A stretch of 47,724 nucleotides of DNA from IMG/VR virus record IMGVR_UViG_3300031974_005641, positions 1-47,724 of that record; one strand, written 5' to 3'. Shown here one piece after another: positions 14,138-21,175 of this stretch. The position numbers and the translations under genes are program-made. This DNA is from a virus. The notes under the pieces are model-generated. The model worked only from the letters and a program-made list of their open reading frames with translations. It made no database searches and had not been told where the DNA came from. The first letter of the stretch is position 1. Each line of letters opens with the position of its first letter.

Positions 14138-14420
14138 CGTTATCACCGAAGTTGGGGTCGATATCTTTTGGCTCGCATGGAATAAGCGCGCAGAATTTTA
14201 AAATTGCATTGGTGTTTATTGGTATCTCGCCATTGATATATTGAGATACAGTGCTCTGTCCTGCCCACCCGGCTAATTCAGCAGCTTTAGCTTGGGATAT
14301 TTTTTTCCCGTTTGGCTGGGCAGGTCGCTGTTGCCAAAGAGTATTTAAATTCTTGGCCCAAAGAAGTTCTTCTGGTGTTAAGTCACGTCGTTTTTTTGTC
14401 ATACCTAATTCTATAAGCAT
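13995..14420 (-). CDS. CI-like repressor without protease domain
   Basis: A 141-residue protein with a helix-turn-helix at about residues 39-90 (KISQAKAAELAGWAGQSTVSQYINGEIPINTNAILKFCALI). There is no S24 autoproteolysis domain with the Ser/Lys pair, so RecA-triggered self-cleavage is not expected. It is divergent from the Cro-like gene with operators between, and should bind CGCA-S-TGCG. The start may be ATG 14420 or 14402; neither has a good ribosome site, so a leaderless transcript is possible. Confidence 0.85.
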   Translation of the reverse strand: MLIELGMTKKRRDLTPEELLWAKNLNTLWQQRPAQPNGKKISQAKAAELAGWAGQSTVSQYINGEIPINTNAILKFCALIPCEPKDIDPNFGDNVIQSTQPQLVQELSRLAEEAGPEHAPGLIALARAYVQQVKAANIGKN

Positions 14421-14477
14421 TGCGCATTATTTGTGATTCGCAGTGCGCTTGACTTTGATAATGCGCTGTGCGAATAT
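14419..14477 (+). promoter_or_regulatory. PR promoter and operator region
   Basis: Plus strand -35 TTGACT (14449-14454) and -10 GAATAT (14472-14477) with a 17-base spacer. Operators: ATTCGCAGTGCG (14436-14447) just upstream of the -35, a variant CGCTGTGCGAAT (14464-14475) in the spacer, and a partial copy ATTGCGCATTAT (14419-14430) by the repressor start. The arrangement copies PL. Confidence 0.82.
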
Positions 14478-14501
14478 TTTTGGCATTATCGGAGGCCAAA
14501 C

Positions 14502-14723
14502 ATGTTGAACCAATCATTAGAGAAAGCCATTGATATTGCTGGCGGTGTAACCGCTCTAGCCAATGCCATTGGTGCCCGTCAAACCCTTGTTAGCCAGTGG
14601 CGCATGGGACACCGTCCAATCTCGCCCAAATGGTGTCTGCCGATTGAAGACGCCACCAGCGGCCAAGTAACCCGTTACGACTTACGTCCCGACATTTTCG
14701 GCGAGCCCACCCAAGCCGCCTAA
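14502..14723 (+). CDS. Cro-like (YdaS-type) regulator
   Basis: A 73-residue HTH protein (LEKAIDIAGGVTALANAIGARQTLVSQWRMGHRPISPKWCLPIEDATSGQVTRYDLRPDIF) of the YdaS/Cro-like type. GGAGG precedes ATG 14502. First gene of the rightward early operon, divergent from the repressor, so it should favour lytic growth by binding the same operators. Confidence 0.9.
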   Translation: MLNQSLEKAIDIAGGVTALANAIGARQTLVSQWRMGHRPISPKWCLPIEDATSGQVTRYDLRPDIFGEPTQAA

Positions 14724-14750
14724 GCCCCGCATTCGTGCTGGGGTTTTTTT
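14724..14750 (+). terminator. intrinsic terminator after cro-like gene
   Basis: CCCCGC...GCTGGGG hairpin followed by seven T, directly behind the Cro-like stop, as tR1 in lambda. Just after it (14768-14795) GTGAAG occurs three times, a possible regulator site. Confidence 0.75.
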
Positions 14751-14813
14751 ATACCTCAAACAAAGGGTGTGAAGTCCAGTGAAGTGGTGTGAAGAAATAA
14801 TTGAGATAACCCT

Positions 14814-15170
14814 ATGAGCAAGCAATTAAGTATAGATTTCAATCCCGATATTTATAGCCAATTCAGTACCTTGCGCTCGTTTTTGGATGACCACTTGATC
14901 CCTGAAATGTGTCGCGACAATAAGGGCGTTCAGCGTCAGCTTATTGCCGCAAATCTTGACCTATCGCCAAGCCATTTAAAGAACAAGCTGGTCGCCAGTG
15001 ACGGCGCCAAATTCAATACCGATGACCTTGAGCGATTTCTTTCAGTCTACAAAACCCACGAACCTATTAAGTATTTGATCTCGCGATTTATGTATCAAAG
15101 CGTGGATGACGAGGAGGAAGCGCTTGAAGCCCGGTTGGCGGAGATCCGTGCACGAAAGAGGGTTGCGTGA
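14814..15170 (+). CDS. CII-like (CP76-type) regulatory protein
   Basis: A 118-residue protein in the CII position. It has a helical DNA-binding-like segment RQLIAANLDLSPSHLKNKLVASDGAKFNTDDLERFLSVYKTHEPIKYLISRF, which fits phage CII/CP76-type proteins, then an acidic to basic C-terminal helix. It probably activates repressor or integrase establishment. Overlaps the next gene (TGATG). Confidence 0.72.
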   Translation: MSKQLSIDFNPDIYSQFSTLRSFLDDHLIPEMCRDNKGVQRQLIAANLDLSPSHLKNKLVASDGAKFNTDDLERFLSVYKTHEPIKYLISRFMYQSVDDEEEALEARLAEIRARKRVA

Positions 15171-15565
15171 TGCGAAAACCTGATCGAGTTATCAACGGCG
15201 GTTATCTGCAGCGCTGGTACATCATTCCGCGCAATCGATTTATGAATATTTACTTACATCGTTTTGGCGCATCTGACGACGATAGGGCGCTTCACGATCA
15301 CCCTTGGTACAGCGTGAGCTTTCTACTTCGGGGTGAGCTTTTAGAGCATAGCTTTAAGGGTGGCCGCCATATTCCTTGGCTTATACCGGTGTTCCGCACG
15401 GCTAAGTTTGCTCACCGCTTGGAGGTAGTTAAGGGGCCGGTTTGGACCGTATTTATCACTGGGCCAGCTATTCGGCAGTGGGGTTTTTATTGCCACAGCG
15501 GGTGGCGGCATTGGACTAAATTCACTTCCAAGGATGGCAACTCAATTGGGCCGGGGTGCGAATAA
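15170..15565 (+). CDS. small cupin-like phage protein
   Basis: A 131-residue protein with YLHRFGASDDDRALHDHPWYSVSFLLRGELLEHS, i.e. an HDHPW...G pattern like a cupin metal site, then a second half with FAHRLEVVKGPVWTVFITGP. Similar short proteins occur in phage early regions; substrate unknown. ATG 15170 overlaps the CII stop, so translation is coupled. Confidence 0.75.
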   Translation: MRKPDRVINGGYLQRWYIIPRNRFMNIYLHRFGASDDDRALHDHPWYSVSFLLRGELLEHSFKGGRHIPWLIPVFRTAKFAHRLEVVKGPVWTVFITGPAIRQWGFYCHSGWRHWTKFTSKDGNSIGPGCE

Positions 15566-15567
15566 TA

Positions 15568-16665
15568 ATGCACTACTACAAGCGCAACTTAGGGGATTAC
15601 GCCAAGAAAGCTGGGCGCCTTTCGATTTTACAGCACGGTGCGTACACGCTCTTGCTAGATGCGTGCTACGACCGTGAACGATTCCCCACGGAAAGCGAAG
15701 CGATTGAATGGACGTGGGCAAGCACGCCAGATGAAGAGCAGGCGGTTAAATTTGTTCTATCGCGCTTTTTTGAGCTTCAAGACGACGGAACCTACGTGCA
15801 AACAAGGGTTTATGAAGAGCTGCAGGTATACAAAATTGGTGAGATTCAAAACCGGTTAATTGCGCTTTCACGCGAAGCAAAAAAGCAAAAACGCAATAAG
15901 TTCGCGGAAGCCTGCGACCAAGTGCGTGCAGAAATAAAGCACGCTCCGTTATCAAAAACGCACGCGGCGTGGTCAAGCGTGGTCGAAGCGTTAATAAAAA
16001 CGCACGAAGCGCCACCTAACCAAGAACCACTAACCACTAACCAAGAACCACTAACCAATATTAAAAACATACCTTCGACATCCGTCGAACGCGTGCCGGA
16101 CAAAAATCAATCTAACGATTCTCCGCCTGAAAAACCCAAACCGAGCAAATTCAAATTCACGCCTGAGCAATACGACTTGGCGGTTCGTATGAGCTGCCCG
16201 AGCAAGGCCCGCTTTGGCGTGAATTTTAAAATCAATCTCGACGAGTGGGCCGATGCTGTTCGCAAACTCAACGAAATCGACGGCCACCAGCTTCGCGACA
16301 TCGAGCTCCTTTGGCGCTGGGTTGTAAACCACACCGTGCAAAGCGGCAGCTTCGCAGGCTGGGCCGACAACTGCCGAACCCCCATGAAACTTCGCCAGCG
16401 CAAAGACGGTTTGGCGTATTTCGACATCATCACAAACCAGCTGACACGGGAGATTCCTCATGCAAGCAATCGATCTGAACAAACTTCAGCAGGCAATCGA
16501 CACCAAGGACGGGAAAGCCTTGTCGACCGTGTCGAGCGCAAGTCCGGCGAATGGCTCAAGCAGCGGCAAGGACATCACGCGACGGAAAGCCGAGACGTTG
16601 ACGGCGAAATTGTGGCTGATGATGAGTCAAGCCTACGGTTACAAGTTCGCGAGCCAGTTCGGTGA
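15568..16665 (+). CDS. O-like replication initiator with DUF1376 domain
   Basis: A 365-residue protein. Residues 1-95 (MHYYKRNLGDYAKKAGRLSILQHGAYTLLLDACYDRERFP) are a DUF1376 domain, common in phage replication proteins. A repeat-coded linker (PPNQEPLTTNQEPLTN) follows, then a helical C-terminal domain ending at about residue 300. The last 68 residues overlap the P-like gene in another frame and look unstructured. Start ATG 15568 follows the previous stop by two bases. Confidence 0.85.
   Translation: MHYYKRNLGDYAKKAGRLSILQHGAYTLLLDACYDRERFPTESEAIEWTWASTPDEEQAVKFVLSRFFELQDDGTYVQTRVYEELQVYKIGEIQNRLIALSREAKKQKRNKFAEACDQVRAEIKHAPLSKTHAAWSSVVEALIKTHEAPPNQEPLTTNQEPLTNIKNIPSTSVERVPDKNQSNDSPPEKPKPSKFKFTPEQYDLAVRMSCPSKARFGVNFKINLDEWADAVRKLNEIDGHQLRDIELLWRWVVNHTVQSGSFAGWADNCRTPMKLRQRKDGLAYFDIITNQLTREIPHASNRSEQTSAGNRHQGRESLVDRVERKSGEWLKQRQGHHATESRDVDGEIVADDESSLRLQVREPVR
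16016..16067 (+). repeat. tandem 21-bp repeats, candidate replication origin
   Basis: A 21-bp unit occurs twice in perfect tandem (16016-16036, 16037-16057). Each unit is three 7-mers, CTAACCA, AGAACCA, CTAACCA, so there are six iteron-like heptamers, followed at once by the AT-rich run ATATTAAAAA. Lambda keeps its origin iterons at the same place inside O. Confidence 0.65.
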
Positions 16666-16996
16666 TGAACCCAATGACGTTTGGATTGGTGCGCTCCAAG
16701 GCGTTTCCGGTGAGCAGATCGCCGCAGGCTTGCGCAAGTGCTCAGAGATTTACCCGCAGTGGCCACCTGGTGCGATTGAGTTCAAAGCCCTTTGCGAAGG
16801 CCGTGATCCTCGCAATTTTGACAAGGACGGCATCGACACCAGCTGGGAACACAAACACCGCGAGGCACGCCAACGCGAATACGACGAGGCGATGCGCCGT
16901 CGTAACCAACTCGATCTTGTTGATTTAACTCGGAAGGAGCGGGCCAAAGAGGCCGGCACCAAGACACTTTCAAGCATCAAGGAGCTGTTCCAATGA
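16460..16996 (+). CDS. P-like helicase loader
   Basis: A 178-residue protein resembling lambda P: after a flexible N-terminus, ETLTAKLWLMMSQAYGYKFASQFGDEPNDVWIGALQGVSGEQIAAGLRKCSEIYPQWPPGAIEFKALCEG fits the replication protein P pattern. It should load host DnaB at the origin bound by the O-like protein. GGGAG seven bases before ATG 16460 supports the start, giving a 206-base out-of-frame overlap with the O-like gene. Confidence 0.85.
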   Translation: MQAIDLNKLQQAIDTKDGKALSTVSSASPANGSSSGKDITRRKAETLTAKLWLMMSQAYGYKFASQFGDEPNDVWIGALQGVSGEQIAAGLRKCSEIYPQWPPGAIEFKALCEGRDPRNFDKDGIDTSWEHKHREARQREYDEAMRRRNQLDLVDLTRKERAKEAGTKTLSSIKELFQ

Positions 16997-17262
16997 AGTT
17001 TACGAATGTTTATTCCACCGTGGATGGCAAAACCATCATGGTCGCTGGCAAGGAGCTGGCGGCATTGGCACTGGCTGCGCACGAGGCGGGGGACTTCCGT
17101 ATTCGGGCCGACGTGGGCAAGAACGGCGACACAAATGGATTGAGACGCGAGCACGAGGCTCACCGCGAGGAGCGCACAGCCGCGATCACTTACGTGATGA
17201 ACACCGGCAAGCCCGCGCTGGATATTTTGGCTAAGTGGAAACCAGAGAGGTGCGCGGCATGA
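16993..17262 (+). CDS. hypothetical nin-region protein
   Basis: An 89-residue helical protein (GKELAALALAAHEAGDFRIRADVGKNGDTNGLRREHEAHREER). Overlaps the P-like stop by 4 bases and the next start by 4. No family recognised; position equals the lambda nin region. Confidence 0.7.
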   Translation: MKFTNVYSTVDGKTIMVAGKELAALALAAHEAGDFRIRADVGKNGDTNGLRREHEAHREERTAAITYVMNTGKPALDILAKWKPERCAA

Positions 17263-17573
17263 CTGACAAGCGAGCAATGTTTGAAGAACGCAAAGCGGCC
17301 GTTCACCGCTACGTGCACGAAAACCGCAATTGCATAGTGAAAGACGCGAGCGACGCGCTGACGTTTAGCCGTGTTTCAGTAAGCGATATTTTGCTTGAAC
17401 TGATCGACGACGGGAAAATTGAGCGAGTGAAACCCGAAAAAACAAAGACGTATTACTACCGCTCAATAGCATTGCCTGCGCCTGAAAATACGTTTGTGCC
17501 AACACGCGAACCAACGCTACCAAAAGTGCTGTTGTCGAGCTTGTGGAAGCCCAAATGCTTGAGGTTGGTGTGA
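17259..17573 (+). CDS. winged-helix-like nin-region protein
   Basis: A 104-residue protein. Residues 8-65 (RKAAVHRYVHENRNCIVKDASDALTFSRVSVSDILLELIDDGKIERVKPEKTKTYYY) look like a winged helix DNA-binding domain. GAGAGG precedes ATG 17259, which overlaps the upstream stop (ATGA). It overlaps rusA by one base. Regulatory target unknown. Confidence 0.72.
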   Translation: MTDKRAMFEERKAAVHRYVHENRNCIVKDASDALTFSRVSVSDILLELIDDGKIERVKPEKTKTYYYRSIALPAPENTFVPTREPTLPKVLLSSLWKPKCLRLV

Positions 17574-18079
17574 TGATCGAAGTATTTATACCCGGGCAAC
17601 CGCAGGGCAAAGAGCGCGCACGGTCACGGATTATTACCTCGAAGACGGGCAAGCAGTTCACCAGCCACTACACGCCCAGCAAGACACGCCAGCGCGAGGA
17701 GCTGATCAAGTCCTACGCCGTGGGCGCGATGAAAGGCCAGCCAGCGTTTGCCGGCCCCGTGGATCTAGAGCTGCGCATGGTGTTCGAGATACCCAAGTCA
17801 TGGCCGCAGTGGAAGCGTGATCTTGCGCTAACGCACATGATTTTACCCACAGTGAAACCCGACGCCGACAACATTGAGAAGTCGGTCAAGGACGGTTTTA
17901 ACGACGTGGTGTGGCGCGATGACTGCCAAGTGGTGAGCTGTCGAAAGGTGAAGTGCTACGGCGCCAAGCCCGGTGTTCACGCGTTGATCAGGCCAATTAC
18001 CGACAAACACTCTGCGCAGGTTACTCGCAAAGAATTGGACGGCAGCAATGATGTTCAGCAGGACTTACTCAGTGCCTGA
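17573..18079 (+). CDS. rusA: RusA-family Holliday junction resolvase
   Basis: A 168-residue endonuclease that resolves four-way junctions left by recombination and replication before packaging. The motif KPDADNIEKSVKDGFNDVVWRDDCQV holds the catalytic aspartates, and VFIPGQPQGKERAR is the usual start. The length exceeds the 120-residue core by a C-terminal tail. ATG 17573 overlaps the previous stop (TGATG). Confidence 0.93.
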   Translation: MIEVFIPGQPQGKERARSRIITSKTGKQFTSHYTPSKTRQREELIKSYAVGAMKGQPAFAGPVDLELRMVFEIPKSWPQWKRDLALTHMILPTVKPDADNIEKSVKDGFNDVVWRDDCQVVSCRKVKCYGAKPGVHALIRPITDKHSAQVTRKELDGSNDVQQDLLSA

Positions 18080-18209
18080 TCTGGTGATGCCAACGGCGCA
18101 ACGGATCAACAACTGCGCACTGTGCGGCTGGGAATACCTGGGCGACGGTGTTTTTGCCAAGGGCGAGCTGTTGGGCTGGTTCACAACACGGGGGTTCAAG
18201 AAGCAATGA
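18072..18209 (+). CDS. very small nin-region protein
   Basis: A 45-residue gene from GTG 18072 (AGGA eight bases upstream; an ATG at 18087 is in frame). It carries CALCGWEY, a single CxxC. It overlaps the rusA stop and ends in ATGA at 18206-18209. No family recognised. Confidence 0.55.
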   Translation: MPDLVMPTAQRINNCALCGWEYLGDGVFAKGELLGWFTTRGFKKQ

Positions 18210-18223
18210 ACGGGAGCGCGGCA

Positions 18224-18808
18224 ATGCGACTGGATATACCGGCAGAGTTTGATCTGTTTGAAATGCGGGCCCTGGTGCGCTGGGCATTTGATATTGATGC
18301 GCCCAAGTCGTTTTCGATGCTGGCGGAAATGCAAACGAGGCTGGCCAAGGGCGAGCGCAAGCTAAAGCGATCCACCGGCAGCTGGGCAACGCAAGTCAGC
18401 GCCACGGCAACGCGGCGGGCACAGTACAGCACCATACCGCTAACCGATGACGACTTTCTGCGCAGCCGCGTGGTGAGGGCCATTTTCCAACTGGAATACC
18501 CTCACCCGGTAACCCTTAGCGCGCGTTTCCACACCAACGCAACCGCAAAGCGCGAAAGCATCGAGATCTGCTTGCACTTGCTAATGCGTGAGTTTCGCCG
18601 CCGCACGCCGGAAACCAAAGAGCGGATTCAGCGGCTGGCCGAGGCCTATTTCCACTCACCGTTCGGCGTGTCCGAGCCGTGGGAGGTGCTGGGCATGACC
18701 GCAGATGACTGGAAAAACTCAACCGAAAAACAGAATTGGGCTGACGTGAAGCGCTTTGCTGGCGGCATGGAAAGTGAAGCGATGCAGGTGTTGTGGGTGG
18801 GGTTGTAA
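18224..18808 (+). CDS. late-region regulator candidate (Q position)
   Basis: A 194-residue helical, basic protein (DIPAEFDLFEMRALVRWAFDIDAPKSFSML...LRSRVVRAIFQLEYPHPVTLSARF...). GGGAG before ATG 18224 favours this start over ATG 18206. It is the last sizeable gene before the late promoter candidate and lysis genes, where lambda-like phages have Q. I see no clear match to a Q family, so antitermination is inferred from place only. Confidence 0.6.
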   Translation: MRLDIPAEFDLFEMRALVRWAFDIDAPKSFSMLAEMQTRLAKGERKLKRSTGSWATQVSATATRRAQYSTIPLTDDDFLRSRVVRAIFQLEYPHPVTLSARFHTNATAKRESIEICLHLLMREFRRRTPETKERIQRLAEAYFHSPFGVSEPWEVLGMTADDWKNSTEKQNWADVKRFAGGMESEAMQVLWVGL

Positions 18809-18846
18809 CCCCATTTTCAGTGGGAACGAATGAGGAGGAACGACGA

Positions 18847-19158
18847 GTGAGTGATCCGATGCAAAAATTTGTTATGCCTGACGACGCATATGCGTTGCGC
18901 CCAGTGCGCTTTATGCGTAACGAGCAGCTGAAGTATTACTCCGCTGTTACGTTCCCAGAAAACCCTCGCGCTGGGTGTGACATCTACCGTCGCCGCTGCG
19001 ATATTACTGGGGGCATAGCAGCAGGCCAAGACGATGCCACCGGAATTTGTGACATTTTAAATGAAAGAGACGACATTGTTGCGGATTTCTGGTTAAACGA
19101 TAAGGGATTGAAGTTTCTATATAGCAAACTTAATTTGCGCGTAGATACCGAAGCATAA
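18847..19158 (+). CDS. hypothetical protein
   Basis: A 103-residue protein (VSDPMQKFVMPDDAYALRPVRFMRNEQLKYYSAVTFPENPRAGCDIYRRRCDITGG...). GGAGG seven bases before the GTG at 18847 sets the start. It has three cysteines and no recognised family. Last gene of the early right operon. Confidence 0.7.
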   Translation: MSDPMQKFVMPDDAYALRPVRFMRNEQLKYYSAVTFPENPRAGCDIYRRRCDITGGIAAGQDDATGICDILNERDDIVADFWLNDKGLKFLYSKLNLRVDTEA

Positions 19159-19168
19159 CGCCGCTATT

Positions 19169-19189
19169 CGCGGGCCGCTAGGCCCCGCG
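19169..19189 (+). other. GC-rich hairpin after the early right operon
   Basis: CGCGGGCC and GGCCCCGCG pair around GCTA with one bulge. There is no T tract, so it may be a Rho-type or processing hairpin. Confidence 0.4.
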
Positions 19190-19214
19190 CAATGCAAGTG
19201 TTATTGATCAAAAC

Positions 19215-19243
19215 TTGACATCCTCCCTGATAGGGAGTGAAAT
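19215..19243 (+). promoter_or_regulatory. late promoter candidate with palindrome
   Basis: Perfect -35 TTGACA (19215-19220), 17-base spacer, -10 TGAAAT (19238-19243). The spacer contains the perfect palindrome CTCCCTGATAGGGAG (19223-19237), a likely regulator site. It stands before two terminators and the lysis genes, like PR'. Confidence 0.6.
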
Positions 19244-19286
19244 CGCCATAAATCTATATCGTGCCGAAATTGTAGGTGCAGCCAGA

Positions 19287-19310
19287 ACTCGCCCTTGTGC
19301 GGGTTTTTTT
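19287..19310 (+). terminator. first terminator after the late promoter
   Basis: ACTCGC and GCGGGT pair (one G-T) around CCTTGT, followed by seven T. It would stop the late transcript about 45 bases downstream unless antiterminated. Confidence 0.75.
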
Positions 19311-19339
19311 ATGCCTGAATTTCTGTCAGTGAAAGCCTT

Positions 19340-19360
19340 GCCCCTTAAGTGGGGCTTTTT
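19340..19360 (+). terminator. second terminator before endolysin
   Basis: GCCCC TTAAGT GGGGC and five T. Two terminators in a row before the lysis genes agree with control by antitermination. Confidence 0.72.
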
Positions 19361-19375
19361 GTTTATGGAGGCTGT

Positions 19376-19729
19376 ATGGGTGACTTAACAGCGAACTTTA
19401 GTCGATCTGAGTTCCGCTGCCGCTGTGGCAAGTGCGACTTTGATACTGTTGACGCAGGCTTGGTGCTGATGCTCGAGAAGATCCGCGCTCATTTCAATCG
19501 GCCCGTAACGATTAATTCTGCTTGCCGTTGTGCGCGTCATAACGCCGCGGTTGGTGGTGGCACTCATAGCCAGCACCTCTATGGCCGCGCTGCCGATATC
19601 CGCGTGGTAGGTATTGCACCCAGCGTGGTCGCAGACTTTGCCGAAACACTAAGCCCCGGCGGTTTGGGTCGCTATGGCACATTTACTCACATCGACAGCC
19701 GGAACGGTTCGGCGCGGTGGACGGGGTAA
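19376..19729 (+). CDS. M15-family peptidase endolysin
   Basis: A 117-residue peptidoglycan peptidase of the M15 (YcbK/Peptidase_M15_3) type: FSRSEFRCRCGKC at the start, CRCARHNAAVGGGTHSQHLYGRAADIRV with the zinc ligands His and Asp, and FTHIDSR with the third ligand. No signal peptide, so export depends on a holin. GGAGG lies four bases before ATG 19376. Confidence 0.9.
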   Translation: MGDLTANFSRSEFRCRCGKCDFDTVDAGLVLMLEKIRAHFNRPVTINSACRCARHNAAVGGGTHSQHLYGRAADIRVVGIAPSVVADFAETLSPGGLGRYGTFTHIDSRNGSARWTG

Positions 19730-19741
19730 CAAGGAGTATTT

Positions 19742-19993
19742 ATGGAACCATTACTGCGACAACTCATAGGGCCACTACTCAAACACTTACCATCAGCCGT
19801 CGAGGCCGCCCGTATTGTTGTTGATAAAGACACGCGCAAAGACAACGCAACCAAGGCGAGCACAGCTATTGCCAAAATGGGTATTGGTGCATCGACCGCG
19901 CTGTTCATCGACCCCAATACACCGCCTGATGTTGCGATCATCACGCTAATAGCAAGCCTTGGGTTGTATTTTTACCGCAGGCAGCAAGCGTAA
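19742..19993 (+). CDS. membrane protein of the lysis cassette
   Basis: An 83-residue protein with a hydrophobic C-terminal half (AKMGIGASTALFIDPNTPPDVAIITLIASLGLYFYRRQQA). AAGGAG precedes ATG 19742. Position between endolysin and the holin-like gene suggests a holin partner or antiholin. Its last base overlaps the next ATG (TAATG). Confidence 0.72.
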   Translation: MEPLLRQLIGPLLKHLPSAVEAARIVVDKDTRKDNATKASTAIAKMGIGASTALFIDPNTPPDVAIITLIASLGLYFYRRQQA

Positions 19994-20199
19994 TGGCCCC
20001 GGATAAAGTTTCTACAGCAGCAAGCTATACCGCATCAGTAGTCACCACGGTCGCAGGGTTGACGATAAATGAGTGGGTGGCTATTGGTGGCCTGATGATT
20101 GGTCTATGTACGTTTTTGACAAATGTGTGGTATCGGCGCCAGCAGCTAAAAATCCAGCGCGAGGCCGCAAAAAATGGCCAAAGGCTGGATTTGGGTTAG
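19993..20199 (+). CDS. holin-like protein
   Basis: A 68-residue protein with one strong transmembrane helix (WVAIGGLMIGLCTFLTNVWYRRQQL) and a basic C-terminal tail, like the small holins of P2/HP1-like phages (LTINEWVAIGGL). It should permeabilise the inner membrane for the endolysin. It converges with the Aca2-like gene with a 4-base overlap. Confidence 0.8.
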   Translation: MAPDKVSTAASYTASVVTTVAGLTINEWVAIGGLMIGLCTFLTNVWYRRQQLKIQREAAKNGQRLDLG

Positions 20200-20582
20200 C
20201 TAAGCTCAACATTGCCGCCTTCGCTGAAAACAAACGCGACAGCGGCCTGATGAATGCGCCAGCATACTTGGTTTTTACCGGGGTAATCAGCGGCGTATTG
20301 CTCAAACGTGTGATAGTAATTTAGCGTTAATGTCGCGTTTTCGTCTTCTTGCTCCATGTTGTATTGCTTCTCTGTTAGCTCGCCGACAAGCTCATTGCGC
20401 ATACCGATCAACAAATAAATTTCTGAATCAACGTCTGGCGGCACTTTGGAGCGTCCAGATTCCCAGTATTGCCAAGTACGTGGTGAGACCTTGCCGATTA
20501 ATTCGGCAGCCTCGCTTACATCGAGCATAAGCAACTTGCGGCAGGCTTGTAGCTCAGAATTATTTAGTGTGTTCCAGCTCAT
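20196..20582 (-). CDS. Aca2-like HTH regulator (anti-CRISPR-associated)
   Basis: A 128-residue protein with NNSELQACRKLLMLDVSEAAELIGKVSPRTWQYWESGRSKVPPDVDSEIYLLI, which agrees closely with my memory of Aca2, the DUF1870-type autorepressor of acr operons. The C-terminal NQVCWRIHQAAVAFVFSEG also fits. AAGGA before ATG 20582 sets the start, and the ATG overlaps the stop of the gene before. It is the last gene of a three-gene minus-strand unit placed inside the plus-strand late region. Confidence 0.85.
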   Translation of the reverse strand: MSWNTLNNSELQACRKLLMLDVSEAAELIGKVSPRTWQYWESGRSKVPPDVDSEIYLLIGMRNELVGELTEKQYNMEQEDENATLTLNYYHTFEQYAADYPGKNQVCWRIHQAAVAFVFSEGGNVELS

Positions 20583-21127
20583 AATGAATCCTTTTTTTGC
20601 AATATTGATTTTGCTCCAATCAGGATGCATCTAAACATCCATGGATTATTTAACGCGAGCGCCTTTAATTTGTCTTCTTTAGTGTTTGTTAGTGTTACAA
20701 GATCTTCAATTTTTAAGCCTGCCTTCTTCAGCGACAGGAGACCTCCAATAAATTCCTCTTTGTCTTGAATGTTTAGCAAGTCAAGCACTATTTCTACCGC
20801 TTTAATTTTCCCGTTAGCTTTAATGCTGATGTCATTAAACCGATGCATGTCATGATCTATCTGTGAAACTCCGAGGGCATCGTAAGCAAAGAATAGACGT
20901 TTTTCTGTTTGATTTATTGACATCCTTGCATGCTGCAGCCTCGCCAGCAGGTCTTTGATTTTAATATCATAATCTTTATTGGTATTGTTTTGTTTTAGTG
21001 AAATCAAACTCTCTTCTATTTCTTTGATTTCACTTTTGCATAGCAAAAAGCTGTCGTCGCAACCTCGCTGATTCGCGCAGACTGATGACGCCTTGTTAAT
21101 ACCTTTTTCAAAAATAGAAAAATCCAT
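20579..21127 (-). CDS. unknown protein, candidate anti-CRISPR or counter-defence
   Basis: A 182-residue, highly helical, lysine-rich protein (coiled-coil like at 28-80, then VEIVLDLLNIQDKEEFIGGLLSLKKAGLKIEDLVTLTNTKEDKL). No family recognised. AT-rich DNA unlike the flanking structural genes suggests separate acquisition. It overlaps aca2 by 4 bases, so it is co-translated with it. Guilt by association is the only evidence for an anti-CRISPR role. Confidence 0.7.
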   Translation of the reverse strand: MDFSIFEKGINKASSVCANQRGCDDSFLLCKSEIKEIEESLISLKQNNTNKDYDIKIKDLLARLQHARMSINQTEKRLFFAYDALGVSQIDHDMHRFNDISIKANGKIKAVEIVLDLLNIQDKEEFIGGLLSLKKAGLKIEDLVTLTNTKEDKLKALALNNPWMFRCILIGAKSILQKKDSL

Positions 21128-21175
21128 GACGTACCTATAAAACCAAGTGAAGGCGCCCAGAAGGGCGCTGTGTGA

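Noticed and set aside
16016-16057. Tandem repeat as a CRISPR array
   Set aside because: Two adjoining 21-bp units with no spacers, inside a coding frame. No CRISPR array was seen in the window.
15846-16482. Minus-strand ORFs over the replication gene
   Set aside because: Shadows of the O-like gene without ribosome sites or family features.
19223-19237. Palindrome as a tet operator
   Set aside because: It resembles tetO only in part and no TetR-type gene is near; kept as an unspecified regulator site.
20073-20324. 83-residue plus-strand ORF
   Set aside because: Overlaps the holin-like gene and the 3' end of the Aca2-like gene in another frame, with no ribosome site.
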